This document shows, one piece after another, positions 1 to 8,671 of a DNA stretch of 64,000 nucleotides; the stretch's first letter is position 1; each line of letters begins with the position of its first letter. The notes under the pieces were generated by a model. The model made no database searches and was not told the origin of the DNA. It saw only the letters and a program-made list of their open reading frames with translations. The position numbers and the translations under genes are program-made. The DNA is taken from NCBI RefSeq assembly GCF_003751625.1, contig NZ_RJUL01000009.1, forward strand, positions 1 through 64,000, in the 5' to 3' direction. The stretch comes from Gallaecimonas pentaromativorans (lineage in GTDB: Bacteria > Pseudomonadota > Gammaproteobacteria > Enterobacterales > Gallaecimonadaceae).

Positions 1-20
1 CATGATCAAACTCTTCAATT
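1..20 (-). rRNA. rrs: 16S rRNA gene, first ~20 bases only
   Basis: The first 20 bases, read on the minus strand, are the universal 5' end of bacterial 16S rRNA (AGAGTTTGATCATG preceded by AATTGA). The rest of the gene lies beyond the left edge of the window. The mature 5' end is placed at about base 20 by analogy with E. coli. The leader and promoters immediately upstream support a complete rRNA operon running leftward. Confidence 0.95.
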
Positions 21-168
21 AAAAGCGTTTGATGCTCAATGAATTGCTGAAGTGTTGAACACTTCACTTCATCGAGTAGTTCTCAATTTTTTGAGTCTAC
101 CCAACTGTGAGTGCCCACACAGATTACTTGGATTCAATTGTTAAAGAGCGTCGCTTTCTCAAGCGAGG
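21..168 (-). other. rRNA operon leader with boxA antitermination site
   Basis: This is the transcribed leader between promoter P2 and 16S. At 139-150 (minus strand) it reads CGCTCTTTAACA, the rrn boxA element that recruits NusB/NusE for antitermination. Just downstream, about 107-123, is the conserved rrn leader stretch CTGTGTGGGCACTC. A perfect 7-bp hairpin (GAAGTGT/ACACTTC, 49-65) lies close to the mature 16S end and may be part of RNase processing. The trailer that would pair with this leader is outside the window. Confidence 0.85.
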
Positions 169-174
169 AGGCGC

Positions 175-202
175 ATTCTACCGCCTCCCAATACAGTGTC
201 AA
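175..202 (-). promoter_or_regulatory. rrn promoter P2
   Basis: On the minus strand a perfect -35 TTGACA (197-202) is followed by a 16-bp spacer and -10 TAGAAT (175-180). The discriminator is GC-rich, as expected of stringently controlled rRNA promoters. The predicted start lies a few bases upstream of boxA. Confidence 0.8.
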
Positions 203-268
203 GCCCTTTCGCTTCACACTAAACTTCGTTTTTTAAGCCTTTCGACTCAATCCCCGAAGCGGGCCGCC

Positions 269-296
269 ATTCTACTCTTCTGCTTAGCACCGTCAA
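269..296 (-). promoter_or_regulatory. rrn promoter P1
   Basis: On the minus strand -35 TTGACG (291-296) is followed by a 16-bp spacer and -10 TAGAAT (269-274), then a GC-rich discriminator. The same -10 and spacer length occur in P2 94 bp downstream, giving the tandem P1-P2 arrangement typical of rRNA operons. Confidence 0.75.
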
Positions 297-407
297 GCTT
301 TCTTTTCAGGCGCCTTGCCGAAGCCTCCTTGGCGACGGGAAGCGAAGTATGGGCGCCTCGTAGAAAAAAGGCAAGCCCACAAAAACACTCCCCAGCTCAA
401 CTGGTTG

Positions 408-962
408 TTATTTGTTCGCAGCAAGCCAGACGGGAACATCAGCAATGCTGTCAAGCACCACATTTGCCAGTGAAACACCGTCATCAGCAATAGCTTTGCC
501 GGTCTTTACCAAAACCGCCTTGCTGATGCCCGCCGCGTGGGCTGCCCGCATATCATCGGCTTTGTCGCCGACAAAGACCGAGCGAGCGAGATCGATATTG
601 AGGTCATGTTGCGCCTCCAGCAACATGCCTGGCTTGGGTTTTCGGCAATCGCAGTCGACTTTGTACTGACCGATGCCCTTTTCAGCATGATGAGGGCAGT
701 AATAGACACCGTCGAGCAAGACACCATGGTCTTCAAAGTTCCAGTCCATCCACTGGGTCAACTCTTGGAAGTCTTCTTCGGTATACATGCCACGGGCAAT
801 ACCAGACTGGTTGGTGATAACAACAACCAGATAACCCTGCTCCTTAAAGGCACGGCAAGCATCGAAAACACCGTCAATAAATTCAAACTCATCGGTTTTA
901 CTCACGTAACCGTGATCGACATTAATGACTCCGTCGCGGTCAAGAAATACGGCAGGTTTCAT
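408..962 (-). CDS. gmhB: D-glycero-beta-D-manno-heptose-1,7-bisphosphate 7-phosphatase
   Basis: This HAD-family phosphatase removes the 7-phosphate from heptose bisphosphate during ADP-heptose synthesis for the LPS inner core. The 184-aa protein opens with the HAD motif FLDRDGVIN (nucleophile Asp8, Asp10). It carries the GmhB zinc loop (Cys89, His91, Cys104, Cys106), Lys110 in RKPKPG and the VGDKADD motif near 131-137. The frame is open 20 codons further upstream, but the ATG at 962 is preferred: it starts exactly at the HAD motif and overlaps the stop of the ligase gene as ATGA. The rRNA promoters lie immediately downstream; E. coli also has gmhB directly before an rRNA operon (rrnH). Confidence 0.93.
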   Translation of the reverse strand: MKPAVFLDRDGVINVDHGYVSKTDEFEFIDGVFDACRAFKEQGYLVVVITNQSGIARGMYTEEDFQELTQWMDWNFEDHGVLLDGVYYCPHHAEKGIGQYKVDCDCRKPKPGMLLEAQHDLNIDLARSVFVGDKADDMRAAHAAGISKAVLVKTGKAIADDGVSLANVVLDSIADVPVWLAANK

Positions 963-2668
963 CTTGGCGCTGCTGCTCCACTGGCTGAAAGGTCGAAAGA
1001 GGGATTGTTGGGGTAAAGCCACTTGGCACGTTTTCTTATGGCTTCTTCCTGTTGCTTGTCGCCAAGAGCTTGAGCGGCTTCAAGCATATATATAAAGGTG
1101 TCGGCTCTGACAACATGTTCACTGAACTGCCAGCCCCACTGAATAAACGTCTGCAGGGTTTTGGTATCGTGATTCTTAAGGGCAAGTTGCAGGCGAGCAT
1201 ACATGGCAATGTGCTCGATGTGGTTTTGAAAGACGATGGGATTGACGATGTCCAGCAGCGGAGCCAGAGGCGAGTCTCCCTCTTTAGCCACTTTGTTGGC
1301 TCGGGCCACCTCAACCAGTTTATAAATGGTATGCAGGTTGGTCACCATGAACAAGCCCCCCACCAACACCCCAATTACGCTCAACGACTTGAACACATAA
1401 GGTAGCTTTACCTCACGCTCATGAGCCTGAGCCATCCTTGACTCGGCAAGGAACAGTAAAAAGAGAAACGCAAACCAGTGAGTAGCGGAATGGTAGAAGG
1501 GATATTCCGTAAGGGAATGCAATGCAAAGGGCAGTAGCAACGCACCATAACCAAGGCCACTTCGCCCTAACCGAGCCAATCGCCAGATAAAGTAACCAAC
1601 AAAAGCCAGCAATGCGAAAAGTGGCAGGCACCCGCCCTCCACGGCCCAGAACAATAGCTCGTTATGGGGATGATCGACATTGGCCAGGGCCAATACGCCA
1701 GATTGTGCAAAGGTAACAGCTCGCTGCTGGGCATAGGCCGCTTCAAAGCCGCCAAGGCCAACACCGGTAAAAGGATGTTCACTAAAAAGTGCCCAGCTCA
1801 CCCGCCAGATATCCGTGCGGCCATTGCTACTGGCAGCAACGCCCGCCCCATCCCGAATAGGCGCCGATAACTCAGCAAATATCATCCCGGCCAATTCACC
1901 GATGACAATAAAGGTAAGTGCCGTAAACAAAGCCCGCCGGTTCTCGCCTTTAGGTGCCCAAAGCAACAAAAGCAGCACGCCAACCAATGCCAAAATGCCG
2001 GTCCGGGACAATGTGACATAAAGACCAAAACCAGAGAGCGCAAGAGTCAGGTAGATAACACCCAGCCACATGGGCTTTTGCCAAGGCTTGGCCGCAGGCA
2101 GGGGGTGTTTTATCAACAGCCAAAGGCCAGCGGCGACTCCCATGGCAAGATAACTCGAAAAAACATTGGGCTGTTGAAAGATGCCTTGGGGACGAATGGC
2201 ATCACCGGTTATGCGCCCTATCGGCAGCCACTGCCACCCAAATAACTGCAGCGTCCCCAATAAGGCTTCAATACCCACTGAGCACAGCAAGATGAAGAGC
2301 AAGGTTCGCTCATCGCGCTTTGCATCAAAGCATTGAAAGAGCGCAACGAAGAAAAATACCCCTCCCAACACACCAAAGAATCGCCCAATGGCATATTCAC
2401 CGGTCTGCTGTGACCAGGCAAAAGGAAGAAATAAGACGATAAAAAGCAACACATAAGCCAGCCAACTTGATGGCAGGCGCCAAACACCTCGGTTTACCGC
2501 ACTAAACACCCCAATGGTGCCAAATAGCAGGGCCACCACCCAAACGGTGTTATTAAAGGCGATTTGAAGGCCATAACCACCAAGATTGTGTTGAAAATAG
2601 TGGGCTGCAAACAAAAAGAGCAGCCCAAAGGCTGCCCATGCAAGCTTATTATCCTGGGCGTTATCCAC
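959..2668 (-). CDS. PglL/WaaL-like O-oligosaccharyltransferase (Wzy_C and Wzy_C_2 domains)
   Basis: This 569-aa multi-spanning inner-membrane protein probably transfers undecaprenyl-linked glycans either to protein (PglL/PilO type) or to lipid A core (WaaL type). About a dozen hydrophobic segments span residues 10-430. A large periplasmic loop contains the ligase signature DHPHNELLFW, and PQGIFQQPNVFSS near 150 is a PglL-type motif. EYPFYHSATHWF near 395 is typical of the Wzy_C_2 region, which favours PglL over WaaL. The start is GTG with a good Shine-Dalgarno (GAGGA, 8 nt). It sits 15 bp after ugd and overlaps gmhB by four bases, so the three genes look co-transcribed. The acceptor cannot be decided from sequence. 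Confidence 0.8.
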   Translation of the reverse strand: MDNAQDNKLAWAAFGLLFLFAAHYFQHNLGGYGLQIAFNNTVWVVALLFGTIGVFSAVNRGVWRLPSSWLAYVLLFIVLFLPFAWSQQTGEYAIGRFFGVLGGVFFFVALFQCFDAKRDERTLLFILLCSVGIEALLGTLQLFGWQWLPIGRITGDAIRPQGIFQQPNVFSSYLAMGVAAGLWLLIKHPLPAAKPWQKPMWLGVIYLTLALSGFGLYVTLSRTGILALVGVLLLLLWAPKGENRRALFTALTFIVIGELAGMIFAELSAPIRDGAGVAASSNGRTDIWRVSWALFSEHPFTGVGLGGFEAAYAQQRAVTFAQSGVLALANVDHPHNELLFWAVEGGCLPLFALLAFVGYFIWRLARLGRSGLGYGALLLPFALHSLTEYPFYHSATHWFAFLFLLFLAESRMAQAHEREVKLPYVFKSLSVIGVLVGGLFMVTNLHTIYKLVEVARANKVAKEGDSPLAPLLDIVNPIVFQNHIEHIAMYARLQLALKNHDTKTLQTFIQWGWQFSEHVVRADTFIYMLEAAQALGDKQQEEAIRKRAKWLYPNNPSFDLSASGAAAPR

Positions 2669-2683
2669 GTGGGATATCCTCGC

Positions 2684-4027
2684 TTATTGGTTTTGGCTGA
2701 TACTATCACCCCGGCCAATAGCGTAGTAGGTAAATCCTTGCGCCTTCAGGGCCGCCGGCTCATACAGGTTTCGCCCATCGAAGATCACCGGCTCAGACAA
2801 CGACGCTTTGATCCGTTCAAAATCCGGTGCTCTAAAGGGTTGCCATTCGGTACAGATGGCCAAAGCATCGGCACCGGCAAGGGCCTCTTCCAAGGTGGAC
2901 ACCAATTTAAGATCAGAGCGCTGGCCATAAATGCGAATGGTTTCGTCCATGGCTTCAGGGTCGAAGGCCTGCACTTTGGCGCCGGCTGCCCATAACGCTT
3001 CCATCAGCACCCGGCTTGAAGCTTCTCGCATATCGTCAGTATTAGGTTTAAATGCCAACCCCCAAAGCGCAATGGTTTTGCCCTCAAGCTCACCTTTAAA
3101 ATGACGGTTGATGAACTGGAACAGCTTCTGCTTTTGCCGGTAATTAACGTCCTCAACCGACTGCAATAGCGCGGGCTCATAGCCCACCTGCTGCGCCGTG
3201 CGTACCAGAGCCTGCACATCTTTGGGGAAACAGGAGCCGCCGTAGCCACACCCTGGGTAGATAAAGTGGTAGCCGATACGCGGATCAGAGCCGATCCCCT
3301 TACGCACCGCTTCAATATCCGCGCCAAGCAGCTCCGCAAGGTTGGCGATTTCATTCATAAAGCTGATCTTGGTGGCCAACATGCAGTTAGCCGCATACTT
3401 GGTCAACTCAGCACTGCGCACATCCATCACAATCACTTTGTCATGGTTGCGGTTAAAAGGTGCATAAAGCTCGCGCATGGCTTTTTCTGCCTCGCTATCG
3501 GAGGTGCCGATAACAATACGGTCAGGCTTTTGGCAGTCGCTAACCGCAGCGCCTTCTTTTAAAAACTCCGGGTTAGAGACCACGGCATAAGGCAAAGACT
3601 CGCCCCGCTCAGCAAGCACTGCGGCGACCTTGGCACTGACCTTATCAGCGGTGCCAACCGGAACCGTCGACTTGTTGATGATGACCTTACGCCCCGCCAT
3701 GTGCCGGGCAATGGTTTCAGCCACGGCAAGCACGTACTTAAGATCTGCCGAGCCGTCCTCATCCGGCGGTGTACCTACAGCGATAAACTGCAACTGCCCA
3801 TGGCCTACGCCCATGGCGGCATCGGTAGTAAATACCAAGCGCCCTTCCCTTGTCCCTTTGAGCACCAGCGCTTCGAGGCCGGGCTCGTAAATAGGAATAA
3901 CGCCTTTTTTCAGGCCAGCGATCTTGTCTGGATCAATATCGACACAGCACACATGATGCCCAGCATCCGCCAACACGGCAGCCTGCACCAACCCAACATA
4001 CCCAATACCAAAAACGGTGACCTTCAT
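2684..4027 (-). CDS. ugd: UDP-glucose 6-dehydrogenase (447-aa type)
   Basis: Cytosolic NAD-dependent enzyme that oxidises UDP-glucose twice to UDP-glucuronate, a precursor of acidic surface glycans. The Rossmann motif GIGYVG is at residues 7-12. NKSTVPVGT lies near 118-126, NPEFLKEG near 152-159, and the catalytic cysteine is Cys266 in [10 protein letters not shown]. The length (447) fits the longer Ugd class found in pseudomonads and many marine bacteria. A second, shorter Ugd of E. coli type is encoded at 7505-8671. It is first in a three-gene unit with the ligase and gmhB, and is divergent from the small gene at 4302. Confidence 0.95.
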   Translation of the reverse strand: MKVTVFGIGYVGLVQAAVLADAGHHVCCVDIDPDKIAGLKKGVIPIYEPGLEALVLKGTREGRLVFTTDAAMGVGHGQLQFIAVGTPPDEDGSADLKYVLAVAETIARHMAGRKVIINKSTVPVGTADKVSAKVAAVLAERGESLPYAVVSNPEFLKEGAAVSDCQKPDRIVIGTSDSEAEKAMRELYAPFNRNHDKVIVMDVRSAELTKYAANCMLATKISFMNEIANLAELLGADIEAVRKGIGSDPRIGYHFIYPGCGYGGSCFPKDVQALVRTAQQVGYEPALLQSVEDVNYRQKQKLFQFINRHFKGELEGKTIALWGLAFKPNTDDMREASSRVLMEALWAAGAKVQAFDPEAMDETIRIYGQRSDLKLVSTLEEALAGADALAICTEWQPFRAPDFERIKASLSEPVIFDGRNLYEPAALKAQGFTYYAIGRGDSISQNQ

Positions 4028-4066
4028 CCGCGACTCTCACTAGACTCGAGCTTAAAGACTGCCAGC

Positions 4067-4075
4067 ACTATACCA
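4067..4075 (-). promoter_or_regulatory. Possible extended -10 promoter for ugd
   Basis: On the minus strand the 274-bp gap 4028-4301 contains TGGTATAGT, an extended -10 (TGn plus TATAGT), about 40 bp before the ugd ATG. No convincing -35 is seen. For the plus-strand gene at 4302 I see no clear promoter in this gap, only weak -10-like TAGATA near 4280. Confidence 0.35.
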
Positions 4076-4301
4076 GCAAGGGCTTGGCTGCGCCTGCCCA
4101 GCGGCTGCATCTGCCTATTTTGCAAACACAGAGACACCCTCACCGCGCCGTAACAAATGTTTCAGGCCAGAGTGAAGCCGTGGTATCTTAAGCGGGTATT
4201 ATTTCCTCTGTAACACTCGATGTTCCTTTGAACCGCCAAGGGTTGCCCCAGCGCAGATCGCGGGTTCAATTTGTTACGCTAGATAGAAGGTAAACTGGAA
4301 A

Positions 4302-4493
4302 ATGAAAACCAGTGAAGACTGGCTTCCCCATTTTAGACGAGCAAAAAGTCTTGAAACCTTGGAGCTGATGGTCAAACGCGCCTTAGAAGAATGCGCAACC
4401 GCCAGTGAAAAATTTCAAGTTTATAAAGCCGAAGAATTAAGGGAGCAAGAGCTGGAAAGGCTCAATGCCCCTGAGCGATTTAGACGCCTTTAA
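4302..4493 (+). CDS. Small Hha/YmoA-like protein
   Basis: This 63-aa charged, predicted helical protein is the only plus-strand gene in the first 32 kb. Residues 11-25 (FRRAKSLETLELMVK) line up with the Hha segment around LRRCQTIDTLERVIEK: paired arginines and TLE at the same spacing, followed by a helix of similar length. The Hha motif ADHRLAEL is not preserved (EELREQEL instead). Hha-family proteins bind H-NS-type nucleoid proteins and silence horizontally acquired genes, so a location at the edge of a polysaccharide locus would make sense. The similarity is remote and the name is an inference. A strong terminator follows the stop codon, which supports a real independent gene. Confidence 0.5.
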   Translation: MKTSEDWLPHFRRAKSLETLELMVKRALEECATASEKFQVYKAEELREQELERLNAPERFRRL

Positions 4494-4522
4494 AACAGCC
4501 CAATATGTGGGCTGTTTTTTTT
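4494..4522 (+). terminator. Rho-independent terminator of the Hha-like gene
   Basis: A 9-bp stem (AACAGCCCA/TGGGCTGTT, 4494-4502 and 4508-4516) with a 5-nt loop runs into eight T residues (4515-4522). The T-run overlaps the stop codon of the convergent epimerase gene. On the minus strand the same hairpin is followed by only four T, so it may also act weakly as the end of the polysaccharide transcript. Confidence 0.85.
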
Positions 4523-5528
4523 AGACGGCATAAAAATCTCGATACCACTTCACGAAGTTGGCAACACCGTCTTTTACTGACACTTTAGGCCGATAATCAA
4601 TAACCTGGAATAGATCTTCGGTTTCAGCCCAAGTAGCAGGTACGTCACCCGGTTGGATAGGCATCAGGTTACGCTTTGCGCTTTTACCCACCGCATTTTC
4701 GATAGCCTCAATAAACTCGGTTAGTTTAACCGACTGGCCAGCACCGATATTAAATACGCGGTACGGCGCACTGCTCTGCCCTGCACTGCCCAGCTCTGGC
4801 GACCATCTATTTTGAGGCGCAGGAGGTTTTTCAGCAATACGCAGAATAGATTCGACGATGTCATCAATATAAGTGAAATCACGTTGCATTTGACCGTGGT
4901 TATACACATCGATGGCGTCGCCATTGAGAATGGCCTTGGTGAATTTAAACAGCGCCATATCCGGGCGCCCCCAGGGGCCGTAGACGGTGAAAAACCGCAA
5001 ACCGGTACAGGGAATGTTGTAAAGATGAGCATAAGTGTGGCTCATCAACTCATTGGCTTTTTTGGTCGCGGCGTAAAGTGAGACCGGGTGATCGACCGAA
5101 TCTGCCACCTTAAACGGCATGCTGGTGTTTAAGCCATAAACCGAGCTGGATGAGGCATACACCAAATGCGGCGTTTTTTGGGCACGGCATCCTTCCAGCA
5201 CATTCAGGTGACCAACCAGGTTGGCATCGGCGTAAGTGTGCGGGTTGTCAATGGAATAACGGACACCGGCCTGGGCCCCAAGGTGGATGACGCGGTCAAA
5301 AAAACGGCTCGCAAAAAGTGCCGCCATACCGGGGCGATCAGCCAAATCAAGCAAATGAAAAGTAAAGGCAGGATGCGCTTTTAATTGCGCCAGACGCGCT
5401 TCTTTGAGGCTGACATCGTAATAGTCGTTCAGGTTATCAATACCGGTTACCTGAAAACCGGCGTCAAGCAAGCGCTTGGCAACGTGAAAACCGATAAAAC
5501 CGGCAGCGCCGGTAACAAGACAATGCAT
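4521..5528 (-). CDS. UDP-glucuronate 4-epimerase (CapI/LpsL-like)
   Basis: Extended short-chain dehydrogenase that interconverts UDP-glucuronate and UDP-galacturonate, supplying galacturonate to the glycan. The 335-aa protein starts with the NAD motif TGAAGFIG (residues 6-13). It has the catalytic SSSSVYG region and YAATK (YxxxK), and NLNDYYDVSLKEARL, typical of the CapI/GAE group. The ATG at 5528 is chosen because it has GAGGG 7 nt upstream and starts at the Rossmann strand; an upstream in-frame start would lie inside the galE terminator. It is the last gene of the polysaccharide locus, and the two Ugd enzymes encoded nearby would provide its substrate. Confidence 0.85.
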   Translation of the reverse strand: MHCLVTGAAGFIGFHVAKRLLDAGFQVTGIDNLNDYYDVSLKEARLAQLKAHPAFTFHLLDLADRPGMAALFASRFFDRVIHLGAQAGVRYSIDNPHTYADANLVGHLNVLEGCRAQKTPHLVYASSSSVYGLNTSMPFKVADSVDHPVSLYAATKKANELMSHTYAHLYNIPCTGLRFFTVYGPWGRPDMALFKFTKAILNGDAIDVYNHGQMQRDFTYIDDIVESILRIAEKPPAPQNRWSPELGSAGQSSAPYRVFNIGAGQSVKLTEFIEAIENAVGKSAKRNLMPIQPGDVPATWAETEDLFQVIDYRPKVSVKDGVANFVKWYRDFYAV

Positions 5529-5562
5529 GGGATGCCCTCGTATTTTACGCGTCAATGCTAAC

Positions 5563-5590
5563 AAAAAAGGGCACCCGAAGGTGCCCTTTT
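5563..5590 (-). terminator. Rho-independent terminator after galE
   Basis: Minus-strand GGGCACC/GGTGCCC stem (5569-5575 and 5580-5586) with a 4-nt loop, followed by six T (complement of 5563-5568). It starts within a few bases of the galE stop codon and lies upstream of the epimerase gene, so it would cut the last gene off from the operon unless read through. Confidence 0.8.
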
Positions 5591-5591
5591 A

Positions 5592-6605
5592 TCAGCTGCG
5601 ATAGCCATTGGGGTTTTGCGACTGCCAACGCCAAGCGTCTTGCATCATCTGTTGCAGCGTCTTTTGCGCGCGCCACTCCAATTGCTCGGCGGCAAATTGC
5701 GGGTCGGCAAAACAGGTGGCGATATCTCCAGGCCGGCGCGGCACCACCTTGTAGGGAACTGGCCGCTGAGCGGCTTCTTCAAAAGCCTTGACCATATCCA
5801 GCACCGAATAGCCGTTGCCTGTGCCTAGGTTATAAGCCTGCCACCCCTGCTGCACTTTAAGCTTGTTCAAGGCGCATAAGTGGCCTTTGGCGAGATCCAC
5901 CACATGGATGTAGTCACGCACGCCGGTGCCGTCAGGGGTTGGGTAGTCATCGCCAAACACTTGCAGTTCTTTTAGGCGCCCCACCGCTACCTGGCTGATG
6001 TATGGCAGCAGATTGTTGGGAATGCCGTTAGGGTCTTCGCCAATCAGGCCCGACTCATGGGCACCGACGGGGTTGAAGTAACGCAGCACAGCAATAGCCC
6101 AACGCTCATCAGCTTTGGCAAGGTCTGCCAACACACGCTCAACCATGTACTTGGAAGTGCCGTAGGGGTTAGTGGTCCCCCCAGTTGGTGACTGCTCGGT
6201 AAGCGGAACCGTCTGGGGATCGCCATACACTGTGGCGGATGACGAAAATACCAGTTTAAAGACACCCGCTTTGGCCATCGCCTCACACAGGGTGAGCGTA
6301 CCAGTGACATTATTTTGGTAATAACGCAGCGGCTGCTGCACGCTCTCGCCGACCGCTTTGAGGCCAGCAAAATGGATAACCGCCTCGATGGGGTATTGGG
6401 CAAACAAGCTATCGAGCAGCGCTCGGTCAAGGATATCGCCTTCAACAAAGCTCGGCTCACAGCCGGTAAGCCTCGCGACCCTCGCCAGACTCTCTGTAGT
6501 GCTGTTGGAGAGGTTATCAAGCACCAACACCTCATGCCCTTCGCTTAAAAGCTCAAGCACAGTATGAGAGCCGATATAACCGGCACCGCCGGTAACCAAA
6601 ATCAT
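5592..6605 (-). CDS. galE: UDP-glucose 4-epimerase
   Basis: Interconverts UDP-glucose and UDP-galactose for surface polysaccharide and galactose metabolism. At 337 aa it matches E. coli GalE (338). It begins [14 protein letters not shown] (NAD-binding GxxGxxG), has SSSATVYG (catalytic Ser/Thr area), YGTSKYMVE (YxxxK) and [11 protein letters not shown], all hallmarks of GalE. It lies 2 bp after galU and is followed by a strong terminator. Confidence 0.96.
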   Translation of the reverse strand: MILVTGGAGYIGSHTVLELLSEGHEVLVLDNLSNSTTESLARVARLTGCEPSFVEGDILDRALLDSLFAQYPIEAVIHFAGLKAVGESVQQPLRYYQNNVTGTLTLCEAMAKAGVFKLVFSSSATVYGDPQTVPLTEQSPTGGTTNPYGTSKYMVERVLADLAKADERWAIAVLRYFNPVGAHESGLIGEDPNGIPNNLLPYISQVAVGRLKELQVFGDDYPTPDGTGVRDYIHVVDLAKGHLCALNKLKVQQGWQAYNLGTGNGYSVLDMVKAFEEAAQRPVPYKVVPRRPGDIATCFADPQFAAEQLEWRAQKTLQQMMQDAWRWQSQNPNGYRS

Positions 6606-6607
6606 GG

Positions 6608-7489
6608 TCAGATATCCAGGGACTTAAGGAAGGCGGCGAACTTTTTACCCAGCTTGGGGTTACGCAGGCCGTAGGTGACAAAGGTCTTCAGATAACCCAG
6701 CTTGTCGCCACAGTCATGGCTATAGCCTTTAATGCGATAAGCCTCGACATCCTGGCGCTCCATCAGCAGCGCGATGGTGTCAGTCAATTGGACTTCACCG
6801 CCGGCGCCAATGGGGGTTTTTTTCAACAGCGGCCACAGTTCCTTGCCGAACACGTAGCGCCCTACTACCGCCATGTTAGACGGCGCCTCTTCCTTGGCTG
6901 GCTTTTCGACAATGGCGGACATCTTGGATGACTCACCGGCAGCGATATCAGCGCCCTGCAAATCCACCACGCCATAGCTGCTTACCGCTTCCATGGGCAC
7001 CGCTTCTACCATCACCTGGCTAACGCCGGTTTCTTCAAAACGCTTAACCATCTCTGCCATGTTATCGGCTTTAGGATTGGCTGCCGTGTCGTCGATAAGC
7101 ACATCAGGCAGCACTACAGCAAAAGGCTCGTCACCCACCAGTGGCTTTGCACACAAAATGGCATGGCCAAGACCCTTCGCCTCACCTTGGCGCACTTGCA
7201 TGATGGTCACACCGTCCGGGCAAATGCTCTGCACTTCTTCCAATAGCTGCCGCTTTACCCGGCGCTCCAACATGGATTCCAGCTCAAAACTCTTATCAAA
7301 GTGGTTTTCAATGGCGTTCTTGGAAGAATGGGTAACCAGCACAATTTCTTTGATGCCTGCGGCAATACATTCATTAACCACGTACTGGATAAGAGGCTTA
7401 TCCACCACCGGCAGCATCTCTTTGGGGATAGCCTTAGAGGCAGGTAACATACGGGTGCCGAGGCCGGCAACGGGGATCACTGCTTTCAT
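6608..7489 (-). CDS. galU: UTP--glucose-1-phosphate uridylyltransferase
   Basis: Makes UDP-glucose from glucose-1-phosphate and UTP, feeding galE and both ugd genes in this locus. The 293-aa protein has the nucleotidyltransferase signature [19 protein letters not shown] at the N-terminus and the VEKP segment of bacterial GalU ([14 protein letters not shown]). It lies between ugd and galE in the same orientation with short gaps (15 and 2 bp), a UDP-sugar supply block. Confidence 0.96.
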   Translation of the reverse strand: MKAVIPVAGLGTRMLPASKAIPKEMLPVVDKPLIQYVVNECIAAGIKEIVLVTHSSKNAIENHFDKSFELESMLERRVKRQLLEEVQSICPDGVTIMQVRQGEAKGLGHAILCAKPLVGDEPFAVVLPDVLIDDTAANPKADNMAEMVKRFEETGVSQVMVEAVPMEAVSSYGVVDLQGADIAAGESSKMSAIVEKPAKEEAPSNMAVVGRYVFGKELWPLLKKTPIGAGGEVQLTDTIALLMERQDVEAYRIKGYSHDCGDKLGYLKTFVTYGLRNPKLGKKFAAFLKSLDI

Positions 7490-7504
7490 CTAAATCAGTC
7501 CTTT

Positions 7505-8671
7505 TTAATCACTGCCAAACAAATCACGGGTATAAATCTTTTCAGCTACATCTTGCAGCTCTTCTACCATGCGGTTGGCCAGAATCACATCACAGCTTGC
7601 TTTAAATTCATCAAGGCTTTGGATAACTCGAGAGTGAAAAAACTCAGACTCGGTGAGAACCGGCTCATAGACTACAACCTCAACACCCTTGGCTTTGATG
7701 CGCTTCATGACGCCCTGGATAGCAGAGGCACGAAAGTTATCAGAGCCTGACTTCATGATCAGTCGATAGACACCTACAACCTTGGGCTTTCGTGCCAACA
7801 CCGAATCAGCGACAAAATCTTTGCGTGTCGTATTGGCATCAACTATCGCACCGATGATGTTGTTGGGGACATCCTGATAGTTGGCCAAGAGTTGCTTGGT
7901 ATCCTTCGGAAGACAGTAACCACCGTAGCCAAAAGATGGATTGTTGTAGTGGCCACCTATACGCGGGTCCAGCCCTACCCCTTCGATGATCTGACGGCTG
8001 TCCAAGCCATGGGTTTCGGCGTAGGTATCAAGCTCGTTGAAGTACGCAACCCTCATAGCAAGGTAGGTATTAGAGAACAGCTTTACAGCTTCGGCTTCCG
8101 TAGAGTCAGTAAAAAGCACGGGCACGTCTTTTTTAATGGCGCCTTCCAACAACAGGTTCGCGAACCTTTCAGCCCGTTCAGAACGCTCCCCGACAATAAT
8201 GCGCGATGGATAGAGGTTGTCGTGCAAGGCCTTGCCTTCGCGCAGAAACTCAGGTGAGAAGATGATATTGTCGCAGCCTAGCTCATCCTTAATACGCTTG
8301 GTGTAACCCACCGGGACGGTGGATTTGATCACCATCACGGCCTTGGGGTTAACCCGCATCACCTCCCGGATCACCGATTCAACCGAGCTGGTATTGAAAT
8401 AGTTAGTATCTGGATCGTAATCGGTTGGGGTGGCGATGATAACGAAATCAGCATCAGAGTAAGCGGATTCAGCATCCAGGCTGGCTGTCAGCGACAGCTC
8501 CTTGTTGGTAAGAAAGTGCTCAATCTCCTTATCCTCTATGGGCGAACGGCCAGCATTAATAGTGGATACACGTTCCGGAAGAATGTCGACAGCAACAACC
8601 TTATGGTGCTGCGCCAAAAGCACAGCATTGGACAGGCCGACATAGCCTGTGCCTGCAACAGCAACTTTCAT
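7505..8671 (-). CDS. ugd: UDP-glucose 6-dehydrogenase (E. coli type, 388 aa)
   Basis: Second UDP-glucose dehydrogenase of the window. The length (388) and sequence style, including GTGYVGLSN at the start and the active-site segment [16 protein letters not shown] with the catalytic cysteine near residue 260, match the short enterobacterial Ugd class. It differs clearly from the 447-aa enzyme at 2684-4027. Its ATG overlaps the stop of the phosphomannomutase gene (ATGA), so it is translationally coupled to the GDP-sugar genes upstream. Activity should be the same; separate regulation (core region versus RfaH-controlled operon) is the likely reason for two copies. Confidence 0.93.
   Translation of the reverse strand: MKVAVAGTGYVGLSNAVLLAQHHKVVAVDILPERVSTINAGRSPIEDKEIEHFLTNKELSLTASLDAESAYSDADFVIIATPTDYDPDTNYFNTSSVESVIREVMRVNPKAVMVIKSTVPVGYTKRIKDELGCDNIIFSPEFLREGKALHDNLYPSRIIVGERSERAERFANLLLEGAIKKDVPVLFTDSTEAEAVKLFSNTYLAMRVAYFNELDTYAETHGLDSRQIIEGVGLDPRIGGHYNNPSFGYGGYCLPKDTKQLLANYQDVPNNIIGAIVDANTTRKDFVADSVLARKPKVVGVYRLIMKSGSDNFRASAIQGVMKRIKAKGVEVVVYEPVLTESEFFHSRVIQSLDEFKASCDVILANRMVEELQDVAEKIYTRDLFGSD

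Noticed and set aside
297-407. Terminator between gmhB and the rRNA promoters
   Set aside because: Only a 4-bp CCAG/CTGG stem and loose T stretches are visible; not strong enough to call.
107-493. Plus-strand open frame across the rRNA leader, promoters and the end of gmhB
   Set aside because: It runs antisense through boxA, both rrn promoters and gmhB; the protein has no recognisable domain.
1863-1870. GCCGATAA (sigma-28 -10) matches at 1863, 4589 and 54143
   Set aside because: All lie inside coding regions on the opposite strand with no -35 at the right distance and no gene to serve.
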